In this document: in pieces, positions 1-11,700 of the stretch
Numbering within the stretch: position 1 is the first letter of the stretch
Layout of the letters: each line of letters opens with the position of its first letter
Assembly (NCBI RefSeq): GCF_001649575.2
Contig: NC_051431.1
Location: forward strand, 22,385,032 to 22,449,031
Source: Kryptolebias marmoratus
Lineage: Eukaryota > Chordata > Actinopteri > Cyprinodontiformes > Rivulidae
Length of the DNA: 64,000 nt
Direction: 5' to 3'
Notes under the pieces: model-generated
Databases searched by the model: none
What the model was told of the DNA's origin: nothing
What the model saw: only the letters and a program-made list of their open reading frames with translations
Translations under genes and position numbers: made by a program

Positions 1-947
1 GATTAGAGTGTGGTACCAGGTGCCATCAATTTTGAACCTTTTCACAAGATTCTAATTTTCTGATATGATGAATTTGAGATTTTCATTTGTTGTCATTTGT
101 AATCATCAAAATTAAACGAAATAAACATTTGAAATATATGAGTTTGTATTTAATGTATGAATATAATATACAAGTTTCACTTTTTAAATGGAATTACTGA
201 AATCAATCTACTTTTTCATGATATTCTAATTTTATGACCAGCACCTGTACTTTGGGGTGATAAAATAAATGATTGAATAATACTAATTTCTTTTTTTGCC
301 CAGTCTCTCTCTCTCACTGGTAAAAACACAACAAAAACCAAACTAAAGTTTAGCCTAAAAAAATCCAGAAAGAAAAGTCTACTGTGTTCCATCTTTAACT
401 GGAAGTAGAACTTTTTGCGTTCCAGATCAGACGAATCAACTGTGACGCCTCCCAAAGTTCAAATTCCATCTTTGCAAGTCTAGGGTTCCTGATCAGACCC
501 AAACTCCAATCCAATATGGCTGACTTGTGCATGAAACGTTGTGATAGGTGCAGTAAAGTCTAGTTATTTAAACTGAGCAGAAAGTAAAACTTCTTGATTT
601 ACTGGTCTGTCCACATGCCAACCCTCGCCTATAGTAAAGACGTACGGATTATGACTGAAAGAACAAAGAACGAGAAGCCGGATACAAGTGGCTGAAATGA
701 GCTTCCTTTGTAGGTCGGCCGGGATCAGCTTTGGAGATCTCTGGGGGCGAGCTTAGAGGTCGCTGCTCCTCCTCATCAAAAGGAGTCAGCTGAGGTGGTT
801 CGGGCGTCTGTTTAGGATGAATCTGGCACCTCTGTTTGAAGGTTTTCCAGACAAAACCCTTGGAGAAGACTTAGGGACACATCCAGAACTCTGGGATTCT
901 GTATCCTTTCCCGCCTAGGAACTCCTTGGGGTCTGACCTGGAGAGCT
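1..947. other. Intergenic, no gene seen
   Basis: AT-rich spacer in which I see no coding exon, RNA gene or clearly bounded repeat. Short open frames here have no splice-site context and no recognisable protein features. Confidence 0.6.
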
Positions 948-1649
948 GGTGCGTTCCAGTAGCACTGGGAAATTGGAATTTCCGAGTTCCTAGTTGTAAA
1001 TTTTAATGGGAACGCCCCCTCAAGTGGGGCATCCCTCTTGGAAAGTTGGCTCAATTCTTGGTGCGTTCCATTTACATCGGAACTTGTAACTGGGAAGTCA
1101 GAGTGACGTAATTTCCCTCTTTACCGCAGTCCAGATGTCCTGGTCAGTGAGAGTCGGAAACAAGATGGACGCCCATGGCAAAGCCTTAATTTTTCTCACA
1201 GTCTCTGAATATGAAATCCTACTGAACAGATACGTGCTCCACTCACAGAACATGCTTTAATACTTGCTATATGCACGTTAAAAAGTACTAGTTGCACGAA
1301 TGATAAAGTGAAAAACAACTTAAAGAACGATAAAAGTAACAGAGTTTACTAACTAAAGTTGTGAGTGGCAGCCATATTGAAATCCTAACTGGAGGTAGTC
1401 GGAGGGGCGTTCCCATTGAAATTTATGACTAGGAACTCAGAAATTTCCATTTTCCAGTACTACTGGAACACACCATCTTTATGCGTTCCAGTAGTGACTA
1501 CCCCCAGTAGTCATGACAGAAACTGCGAGGAAAATAAAGGCTTTGCTGCGGGCGTCCATCTTGTTTCCAACTCTCACAGAGCGGGACGAGTGGGAAATTA
1601 CGTCACTCCGACTTCCCAGTTATGAGCTCCGATGTAAAAGGAACGCACC
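948..1649. repeat. Foldback MITE pair with interlaced inverted repeats
   Basis: Four arms can be read. Arm A (948-1018, starts GGTGCGTTCC) is the inverted counterpart of A' (1405-1474). Arm B (1060-1180, also starts GGTGCGTTCC) is inverted relative to B' (1548-1649, ends GGAACGCACC). The order is A-B-A'-B', so this is not one simple hairpin; it looks like two related elements inserted into each other or a rearranged one. Termini of this type are common in fish MITEs; the superfamily is not assigned. Confidence 0.6.
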
Positions 1650-1996
1650 AAGTGTCACTGGGGAGAAGGATGTCTGCTGCCTCCTCATCCCGACCACAGC
1701 TAAGCAGCAGAAAATGGATGCATGGACTTTCACTTCTGACAGTTTTTGTTTCAGTAAATGAGTCATAAACAAAGTACTATCCAACCTCCATTTGTACACG
1801 TTGCTATGATGTTTGAACGCACAGAATGCAGAGAAATCCATTGTAAATCGACTTACATTGCTCGTGGTAAGTAGCCTGGTCACTGAGCATAATTAGCAAA
1901 TCCTGTTTTTTGGCAACTGGACCAACTTAAGTCAAGATTTGATGTCATTCCCAGTCAGATCCAAAACACGCTGCCTTTCACGGCAAAGTTTTAAAC

Positions 1997-2190
1997 CAGG
2001 GGTGGGCAACCCTGGTCCTCGAGTGCCACCGTCCTGCATGTTTTCCTTGTTTCCCTGCTTCAACACACCTGACTCAGTGGTTAAATTCCCTCTTCATGTT
2101 CTGTTAATCACCCATTGATTCAAATCAGGTGTGTTGGAGCAGAGAAACAAGTAAAACATGCAGGATGGTGGCCCTCCAGGCCCACTCCTG
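1997..2190. mobile_element. hAT-like MITE, copy 1
   Basis: Ends are CAGGGGTGGGCAAC on the left and CACTCCTG on the right, imperfect inverted termini. The interior is a near-palindrome with TGCATGTTTT on the left and AAAACATGCA on the right. Flanks TTTTAAAC and TTTGAGAC resemble a decayed 8-bp target duplication. No transposase. Further copies are at 26473, 51984 and 55403. Confidence 0.75.
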
Positions 2191-2301
2191 TTTGAGACTA
2201 AGATCATCTTGTGTTGATAGATGCCAAAGTTGTAGCCACTTTAGTCAAACCTTGAAAATAACACCACGCACAATCTCATGGGACGTTGTGAGAGGTCTAT
2301 A

Positions 2302-2602
2302 GGTTCAGGTGGGTTCGTCCTGTAACCGGAGGGTTGCCGGTTGGAGCCCCGCTCCGTCAGTCTCAGCTGTTGTCCTTGGGCGCTTCACCTGCCTTGCCTA
2401 CTGGTGGTGGTCAGAGGGCTCAGTGGTGCCGGTGTGATGGTAGCCTCACTTCTGTCATCCCGCCTCAGGACAGCTGTGGCTACAATGTAGCTTACCGCCA
2501 TTAGTGTATGAATGTGAGGATGAATGGGTGAACGATTGTAGTGTGAAGCGCTTTGGGGTCCTTGGACTAGATAGTGCTATACAAGTGCATTTACCATTCA
2601 GA
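2302..2602 (+). mobile_element. tRNA-derived SINE with L2-type tail
   Basis: The 5' part has a degenerate pol III B-box context (GCCGGTTGGAGCCCC). The body is shared with the copy at 16563. The 3' end, GTGCTATACAAGTGCATTTA, is of the type used by L2-clade LINEs, which would supply reverse transcriptase in trans. The family name is not assigned. Confidence 0.65.
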
Positions 2603-2939
2603 CTCTCAGTGACTGCCACGTCAAATAGATTCATATTTGTAGAATCAACAGTTTTAAACATTTTTTGTGTGTTTGAGGTCAGCCGGCAGCCATCTTGGAT
2701 CCGTACATCCACAGATCCTAAAAGTTTCATTCAAATCTATCCAGTGGTTCACGAGATATTTTGCTAACACACACAGGCAGACAAACATTAGAATAGTTAT
2801 TAACAATAAATTAAAATGCTGCTGGGAAGTCGGACTATGGTGCCGGTACTTACCCATGTTACAATAAATAAATAAATAAAGCATTTACGTTCTGGCTATG
2901 GAATATAGTAATGCGCTCATTATTGCAGATATTTTGAAG

Positions 2940-3436
2940 TATTCTGGTGAAAGTGTGTTTCGCCTCGGGCCCCCCGCCTGTAGGTGGGCTGCGGGGCTGA
3001 GGCTGGGTGTGTGTCTGCGGCGCTGACCGGCGGCAGGTGGAGAGCTGCCGTCTCTCGGTGAACTGGAGGCAACGCAGGGGCCAGATTTATCGGAGCGGCG
3101 AGTCACACGCTGACACAGTTTTTATTTTTATTTTCATTTTTGTCTCCGAACGCAGGGGCTCAGATGTGACGCCTGGGCGAGGAGGAGACTGCTTTTAGGA
3201 ACGGGAAACTCAGCCCTCAGCCCTCAGCCCCGGCCCGGGAAAGCTTGACCACGCCACCCGGCTTCCGGGGAATTCGGGGGGGGGCCCGCTGCGGTTGACG
3301 GCAGACGTCCCGTCTTTTGGCTCGAGGGAGGGGGGGAGGAGAAGGAGGAGAAGGAGGAGGAGGAGGAGGAGGGAAGACGGGCGAATATTCCCATCGGGCG
3401 CAAACCATCCGCAGCTCGGTCTCAGCCACTTTCGAG
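2940..3436 (+). promoter_or_regulatory. git1: CpG-rich git1 promoter and 5' UTR
   Basis: G+C and CpG content rise sharply here from the AT-rich spacer, ending at the git1 start codon at 3437 and continuing into intron 1. It includes a GGA-rich run at about 3338-3372; a GGT run follows in intron 1 at about 3508-3532. There is no convincing TATA box, as expected of a housekeeping CpG-island promoter. The transcription start is not determined. Confidence 0.6.
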
Positions 3437-5754
3437 ATGTCAAGAAAGCTCCAAAGGACGGAGGTCTGCGCTGACTGCAGTGCGCCAGGTAGGTAGGGAG
3501 GGCGTGTGGTGGTGGTGGTGGTGGTGGTGGTGGGGGGAATGAATAAAAATAGACTATTGTGCTGGAACAATACGGCGGAGAGGGCGACGTGGTGGGCTGG
3601 CGAGGCCGGAGCTGCTGCCACTGTCAGTGGGTCCGCAGAGCAGGAAAACGGCCGGGGGCCCCCGAGCGCTGCTTAGGCCCAACATAAACAGTGAAAAATA
3701 GGCGTGTTGCCAGCTAACAGCTGCTCAGCGTCAATGTAACTATTCGAGCAGCTTATCATATGTGTGTGTTTGCATGACGAGTCGCAGTTTATCCACTGCA
3801 GTGGGAGAGATTCGGGGTGTCAGCTTTATGCTTCCTTTTGGATCAGAACAGACGTCTGTTTTGATTTTTTTTTTTTTTTAGGACCGTCACAAACCACTTT
3901 TACCCATTAGCTTAGCTTAGCACTTAGGTGGCAATTTGAGGACAGCGCCTGACACCCCGGGCTTTATATCTCAACTTTTATTCTCACGACAGTGTTTAAA
4001 AACACATAAACAGCGTGCAGCGTTTGCTTGTGGCTCGTGCAGTTTGCGTACTCAACAGTTAGCTTAGCGTAGCTTAGCTTAGCTCGGGACGCTAGCCGCT
4101 CCGGCTAACTTCAGCTAAAAGGCAAGTTATTGCCAAGCTGATTCAAGCTACCAGCCAGCAGGTTTGACTGAATCTGACAGAAATCCTCGGTTGTTCCTGT
4201 CGGGTAAAAATGACTTCCTGAAAGTCTCTATTTGTTAATTTTTTTATGTCTTAACTTAGGTTAAAATGATAAATGTAAGGCTAAGGGAGCAGACAAAAGA
4301 AGGAAAAAAAAACAGTTGTTCTTTGAACAGAAGTAATGACTGACTTACACATGTATGCCAGCTGTAATAATAAATCATATTTGAAGGTTAGTTTTAACTC
4401 ATTTGGGTATTATTATTGTTGTTGTTGAGGCAGTAGGAGGGATGTCAAATCAATCTTTCCAGCAGCTTTTTATTTTTCCCCCTTTCTGCATTTGCAGCCT
4501 GAACCTGCTCCCATGTTTAATTAGGATGTCTTCTGCGTTGTTAATCATGTGGACCTTGCTGGCCTTCATTCTTGTGTACTTTATTTTCAGCAGCTGCTCT
4601 CCACACAGCTGCGACCCCTGATAGATGTGTGTGTGTCTGTGTGTGTGCAAACTTTAAGGTCTCACTTCTTTGCGTTCAAAACCTTAAGGCGGTATCTCAT
4701 TGGGCTGCTATTGTTGGAGATTAGTTTGTTACTCAGAATTGCAAAAAAAGGGGGGGTTCTCCCTTGCGCTCACTTAATTGTGTTTGCGACTGAGTGACCA
4801 GCGAGCTGTGTGGCCGTTTTTTTTTTTTTTTTTTTATAAATCCTGGCTTATTTTCACGTACACGGCTTGTAAAACTGCGTTCTGGGACGTGCACGCGATT
4901 TCATTGTTCGCCCATTCCGCTTGTTTTGTGCCCACTTTGGCAGCCACGTGTATGATTTAATCTGCTGAGGTACACTTTTGAAATGAAGACGGGCAGATTC
5001 GGTCTGAGCTTTGAATGGTGTGAATGCTGATTCAGGATGTTGAGGCTAAGCAAATGGACAAAGTGGTCTGTGATGGTCGAGAAAATCAAACCGGATGTCT
5101 TTTTTCCCGACCAAAAGGGAACCAGAAACATCAGATGAGAGCTCCTGTAGGTGTCAATATTCAGCTCTAGCGCTCTTGAGGCAGGTTGGAGACGCCCACG
5201 GCACAATTAAGGTGGGTTTGAGACGGGTTGGGGACGACTCTGTGACTGTTTTGAACTCACACGGCGGGGCTGCGCGCCTCCGCGACTCACAGAAGGAAAC
5301 TGAGAACCCTTAGAAAGTCATAAAATATTCTGGGGACTTCCAGTCAGTTTCCCAAATAGTTGCAGCCCAGCGAGGAACCTTTCAGAGCTCCGTCTTCCCG
5401 CCGTTAATTTGGACATGAGTAACAACGATTCGTACAGGCCGTACCTGTCCCAGCATCTGGTTGTCTGTCCTTGTGTCCCTTTCAGCAGCCTCTCCCATGA
5501 CATCACCTACTAAACACTAACCAGCAGCAGATAAGACCTACTTTTCATTCAATGTTGAACGTTAAAGTAGTTTGCAGAGTAGTTAATGTTTTCTATTGCT
5601 GGCAAAGCAGTTGGATATAAAATAAAGCCTTCTCAGAATAAGATCAACTATATGTTATACCAGTGAGTATTCCGCTTTTGGTCGTTTTACCTGACAGTGG
5701 CTGCACATTTCTTCCTCTGGCACCAGCTTTATGGCTGTAGCTCCTCCTAAGGCT

Positions 5755-5789
<35 letters not shown>

Positions 5790-8700
5790 GCAGTGCGTCC
5801 TGTAAAACGCTGACTTGGCTGCTGGTGACAGGCCACCTCACTACTACTAAGCTTTGTGTCGTACAAGAGGGGATCTTTTTCGCTGGCATGGCTACAAAGC
5901 ACAGCCGGTGCTCTTGATTTCCTCTCCAAACCTCGGGAGGTTTTAATGTCACGCCGCGGCCGCGCACGCGCACGCTTTATAGCAACCCTGAATCACGTCG
6001 TCGTGACGGTAATCCCTTTATTATTCAGCATTGATTGTTTCAGAAACCCGGGCCTCTCGTGCAAACACAGAGGACTGTTTTACAGCGTTGATTTAATGTC
6101 TTCCTGTTGACGTTTTAAGCTTTAGTTATCACCCGCGATAATATGTTTTGTGTGTGTGTGTGTGTGTGTGTGTTTGTTTGCCTGTGCTGTTTTCTCATGA
6201 ACCACTGAACAGATTTTGATGAAACGTTCAGAAATTAATTGTTGGGTTGTTGGAGTCAGTCTGCTGAGTCAGTTGTAGATACTAAACTAACATTTGATGT
6301 GGTAGTAGTTGTGAGTCATTCCCAACACATGCTCCAAGCACCAACAGACAGCGTGATATATTGCAGTATTGCATGATATTATTAGTTTTTAAGTTTTACC
6401 AAAATGGCTATAGCTGTCATGTCTCAACACGGGAAGCTCTCGGCCCAAAACTCTGGCGGCAAAGGTGGCGGGTGATATGCATTCCTTCGAGGAATGCTAG
6501 GCCTTAAATCAATTTAATTAAAAAATTCAACAAGACGGCTACAGAATTTATTTCTCACCATTAATAGTCATTATTGCAGATGTTTTAGAGAGGTTTAATT
6601 GACGCTAATAAAAAAGAAATGGTCAATACTGTGTTGTGGGAAATAAGCTAGTTTTAGGCGAATTTATGTCATTTTGCCGTTTCGGCTAATAAAGCACTGC
6701 TAATAGTCTGTCCTGGTTTTATAGCCTTATGCCGAAGCCATCATATTGATTCAGTGAACAGGGCGGGTAGCCTAGACCGTGGGCGTTTTTATATTTATTA
6801 CGCAGATTAAGTAATTAAACTGCTGCAGTCCGGCCTCTAAAGCCATATGCACTACCACTCTAAACAAGGGAATCCCATTCATCAAAGGTATTTTGCATTT
6901 GCTGCTATTTTTGCTTCTGGCAACAACAAAAAAAAAACAATCCTCAAAGCATGTCAGTTCATCAGATGATGGACTATTTTGGCTCCATTAATGCGCTAAG
7001 CTGGGACAGTTTTATCCCAGGCTGAGGGGTGACTCATGCAGATGTGTGTTTGAATGAATTGTGTGTGTGTTGGTGTGTTTCGATATTAGACGTGGAGCTG
7101 CTCATCTCATCATCAGGGTCCTGAGGGCATAAACACGGCCCAGACTCTCTGACGAGTCTTTTGAAGTCGTAGGCCTAACAATGCTCCTTTTTGTATCACC
7201 GTGCGGTAAAAGTTATGTTTCAAAGTGCTTGTTACATTTTCCTAAAAGTGATATTTTCCCCATAATTATTTCCATTTATCCATCTACTTTATCCGCTTCT
7301 CCATTCTGGGTCACGGGGAGCTGGTGCCTATCTCCAGCCATCACTGTTCAAGAGGCGGGGGACACCCTGGACAGGTCGCAAGTCCATCATAGGGACAAAC
7401 AAAACAAATCATTCACGCTCTAACTCAGGGACAATTTAGAGTTACCAGTGAACCTAACATGCATGTTTTTGGTCTGTGGGAGGAAACCGGAGAACTTGGA
7501 GTAAACCCACATGAGCGCAGGGAGAACATGGAAACTCCACCCAGAAAGGCTCCAGGTCAGGAAGCGATCCTGCGACCTTCTAGCTGGGAGGCGACAGCGC
7601 TAACCACTGCGCCGCTGTGCCACCCATTGTTGAACCAGACAGACCACGGTCAAAAGCAGGTTTCGCTCTTATTCTAAAATGAAAATGGCAGCGCTGACTT
7701 GTCTTTTTGCTGGCCGCTTTGTGTGTATTCATGCCTAAAATTTCTCAAAGGAATGCTTTTCACCCAACACCTTTCACACCAGAGTTTAAACTAAGATCAT
7801 CTTAAGTTGAGAAATGACAGAGCTGTAAACAATTTAGTCAACCCCCCTGTGCGTAACGCTGTTTCTGATCTCACGGAAACTTTCGAGACGTCACAGTCGT
7901 AGTCTGTGTTGTGAATGACTCTCAGCTACTACCACCTCAAAATTTAATAGCCGTTTTTGTCTTGGATTAGCTGTTGTGGATCTCTTGAATCGGGTCCAAA
8001 AGTTAATAACTCATAGATGCACATCCAGTGATTACTTTCGGCACTTTCACAAGATTTTTTGCTAACAGACATGAGAAAAAACAGTATTGTCTTTCGTTGG
8101 CCGTCGAAAAATTTAACTCATTGCTTGGATCAGAAACTAAGAAAAAAAAACATTAATAAAAATGTGAGTTTGGCTGCAAATGAATTGTGAAAAGCAGTTC
8201 TGCAAATATTATTATTAGGTAGATCTGTCCAGGCGTGCCTTTGTATTTAGCTGACCCCGGTAGTTTTGCATAAATGTTTCTTTCTCTGTGTATATTTAAA
8301 AACAGCTGGATAAAATTTGAAAAAAACACATCTCTGTCACCGTTTTGGCCTCAGTTTCCCATGTCTGAGGTGTGTTGTTGTCCCCCCCGTCCTCCTCTTG
8401 GTTAACGGCGCCCCAGGGAAGGATTAACGCTGCTTAGTTTTTATCTTCAGGAGCTTAGCTTCCAATCAGTCGCCTGTATTTAGATGAAGAGCTGCTGACA
8501 TAAAGTTAATCTGTCGGCGATCCGTTGGCGCTTGGAGTATGCGTTGTGCATTAGCCTCAGCTACTACCACACCAAATGTCAGGTCAATGTCTGTAAAAAC
8601 GACTGACTTGCAGCCGTTTTTGTGTTGATTAAGGTTGATTAGCTGTGGTGGCCATCTTAAATTGCGGTGACTCCAAAATGTAATCAGCTGTAGATGTACA

Positions 8701-11700
8701 TCCAAAAATTCCTTCCTGAGAGTCTCATTAAAATCTGTCTTGTGGTTGGTGAGATATTTTGCTAACAGACACATGAATAAACAGATAGCAACTACATGAC
8801 AGCCCACCTGTCAAGGCGTCCGTCATCTCTCCATCTAATCTGCCAGACTGGGAAAGATGGCTGCCTTTGCACTTTTAAGCTTTTCTGTTGCATCTACCCT
8901 GATTATCTGACCAAAATCTACAGGAGGGTTTAAATGCCAAAACAACAAAGTTCGGCTTCATTCTGAAGGACAACTCACAAGTGATTTTGGGATCTAACAA
9001 GTGACCTAAGCGATTGCAAACTGGGGCTACAGAGCGGGTCTTTCTTCTTCTTCTTCTTCTTCTTCTTCAGAACGGTGGCTTTCAGCTGTGTTTTGGGTTT
9101 GCGTTTTCAGTAGTGCATTTATTTGAAGCACTTTGTTCAGCTCAGACAGAGTCGCTACACTGAGCTCACCCGCCGTGTTGTCCAGGAGACGTCCGTCACA
9201 CATACAAAGCGTCGAGCAACACGTAGAAGCAGCCGATCTTCGTTCCGCCCGGCCTGCTCCGTTTCTGAACCCGTCTGCGGGGGACGTGGTGGACGTTTTC
9301 TTTTATAAAACGGCCAGAGTGCGACCATTTTTTTTTTTTTTTTTTTTTTGCACAACTGCTGTATGACAGAGCCTCAACATTTCAATTCTGCTGCGACGAG
9401 CGCTTGAGTTGGTTGGAAGAGCTGCGAACTGACGTGCGATTGGATGGCGGTGTTTTTGTTTGTGTTCGTCAGACCCGGGGTGGAGCAGCATCAACCGGGG
9501 AGTTCTGATCTGCGACGAATGCTGTTCAGTCCACCGCAGCTTAGGCCGACACATCTCCATAGTAAAGCACCTGAGGCACAGCGGATGGCCTCCCACACTA
9601 CTGCAGGTGAGAAACAAGGAACGGAAGCAACATGTCCAGATTGATGCCACAGAAAGAGACTTGGACCTTTACAGTCTAATCTCTTTTGAAGGGGTTTTCT
9701 GTCAGATAGTTATCAAAAGTCAGTACCTTATCAGACAAATGCTCGTGTTTATTAGCATGACAATGTGCATGCTATTTGTAGGTAGGTAAGTAGGTACATT
9801 TATTTATATAGCGCTTTTCAGCATGAGGCTACTCATTTGTAGTGGGAAGGAACCTTTTTTGGCCTTGTTTACTTAGTATTTATAAATGATAATAAAAAAT
9901 ATGTTTGAATTATTCAGTATAGTGGCTTGAAGAGCTGCTACAGAGAAGTGGCTCAAATTAAATGCCCTAACCATAGAGAAGCGGTTGGTATGATAAAGTT
10001 AGGGAAGGTTTCATCATAGAAAAGCAGATTCTTTTTGAGATTACAAGATGGGAAACTTGAGGACAGATTTAAATCATACAGGCTATTAAGCAACCTTTTT
10101 TATGTTTATGATTTAATAGTTTATTTGTTATTAATATTACTCCTTTCTTTACATGCACAGTCAGTAGTCTGTTATATTTGTTTTCTATGTTTAGTTATAC
10201 TGTTAATATTTCAGTTGAATCTCTCTGTAGCCTCGTTTAATTGTCGTGCAATGATGGTTTTGTGATTTTTAAAGTCTTTATCTTTGCGTTTCAGATGGTT
10301 CAGACCTTGGCCAGTAACGGGGCCAACTCCATATGGGAACACAGCCTCCTGGACCCCGCGCAGGTGCAGAGCGGTCGGAGGAAACCAAACCCTCAGGACA
10401 AGGTCCAGTAAGTGTTTTATTCGCTGCCTTTTTAAAAAACAAAACGCAGAACAACACAAGCAAACGCGAGCGGGAGCTTCCTGTCGCTCCGTGAAACCGC
10501 TAAGCGTTTTCAGCGATGAAGAGCATTCGCACCCAAATCTTACTTAATACGCTCCCGAGTTGAGCCTCACATCGAGCTCCTTATAATTCTTCATTTGCTC
10601 TCGGGCTGCGGCTGTTTGTAGCAATTAACTTTATGGAGCGCTTTGGGTTGAAACGTGTTTATGGGGAGGGGTCACGATAACAGCAATTAGATGTGCAGGA
10701 GAGCCTGTTAAAACGCCACGGTGAGCGGGGAAAACCAGGGATGTTTGTTCGTCCTGGAGATCAGTTATCTGCCGCCGACGAGAGTTTGTCTATTATTCAT
10801 CAAGCTGTTTGGTTTTAACGGGAACAAAGCCCGTTTGTGTTCCGCTCAGGGAGGAGAGACGTGTTGCTGAAAAGCTCGTACTCCATGAGAGTAAAGAGAA
10901 GCTGTTTTTCACCTCCTCGAGGGATAACAAACATGCAGTCTTTGTAATCAGGGGAGGATATCTCTGTAAAATCAAAGCTTCTGTTTAGATGAAGGCATCT
11001 AAACAGAATCTACGAATAACTTTTCCATAGGTTTTGCCAGCACACGATTGACTGCAGCCGCTTAAAAAAACAAAACAAAACTGGACGATTTGAACAATGA
11101 GTCGTATCAAAACGGAGAGGAGGGAGCTGACGTTAGCTTGAACCTAAATCTAGGTGCAGCCCGTCGCCGACATGGAAGGACCCGGATAGATTTTAAAAAT
11201 GGCCGACTCAAGTGAAGCGGATCGCTTTAGTGAGCGACTCAGATTAACCCATAAAGTGAACTGAATTTCCCACCTCTAAACAGAACCCATTTATAAAACA
11301 AATATTGTTTAAAACTATGAAACAGAGTGGTGTTTAAGGTTATATTAACCCTCTGGGGTCTAGGGTGAAACTGGACGTTTTTTGGACTATTTTAAATTTG
11401 CTTTATATTTCACCCTCAAAGTGGTTAAACCTGCCATGTTTGGAGTCATTTTTTTCAGCACAACCTCCCAAGTGTGAATTTCAAGTAATATTTTACTTTT
11501 GACCTACTGTATTAACACAACAGACCTAAAATCACACAAAAAACATAAAATCTGAGTGGAAATTTCTTTGTTTTTTTACTATAAAAACCATAAAAATACT
11601 TAATGAAATGTTTTTACAACTTAGAATGCAAATATAATCAGTAATATTCATAGACACATGAACAAATTGAGCAAACAACAAAGTTATATAGACTTTCTCC

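Larger units (their letters stand above)
1967..2795 (+). repeat. Nested repeat: family-X copy split by a hAT MITE and a SINE
   Basis: A copy of an unnamed dispersed repeat (called family X here; its + orientation ends with TTTTGCTAACA) is interrupted twice. The hAT-like MITE at 1997-2190 splits it after TTTAAAC. The SINE at about 2302-2602 splits it between the ACGTTGTG and GACTCTCAG motifs that are contiguous in other copies. The pieces around the inserts line up with the uninterrupted copies near 7780 and 62460. Confidence 0.6.

Noticed and set aside
2302..2360. tRNA gene
   Set aside because: Only a degenerate tRNA-like SINE head is present, with no foldable cloverleaf or anticodon arm that I can support.
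3217..3621. 134-codon - strand frame at the git1 promoter
   Set aside because: Poly-Pro/Thr output of GGA and GGT microsatellites in a CpG island, antisense to git1 exon 1.
9303..9650. 115-codon - strand frame over git1 exon 2
   Set aside because: Antisense shadow of the ArfGAP zinc-finger exon.
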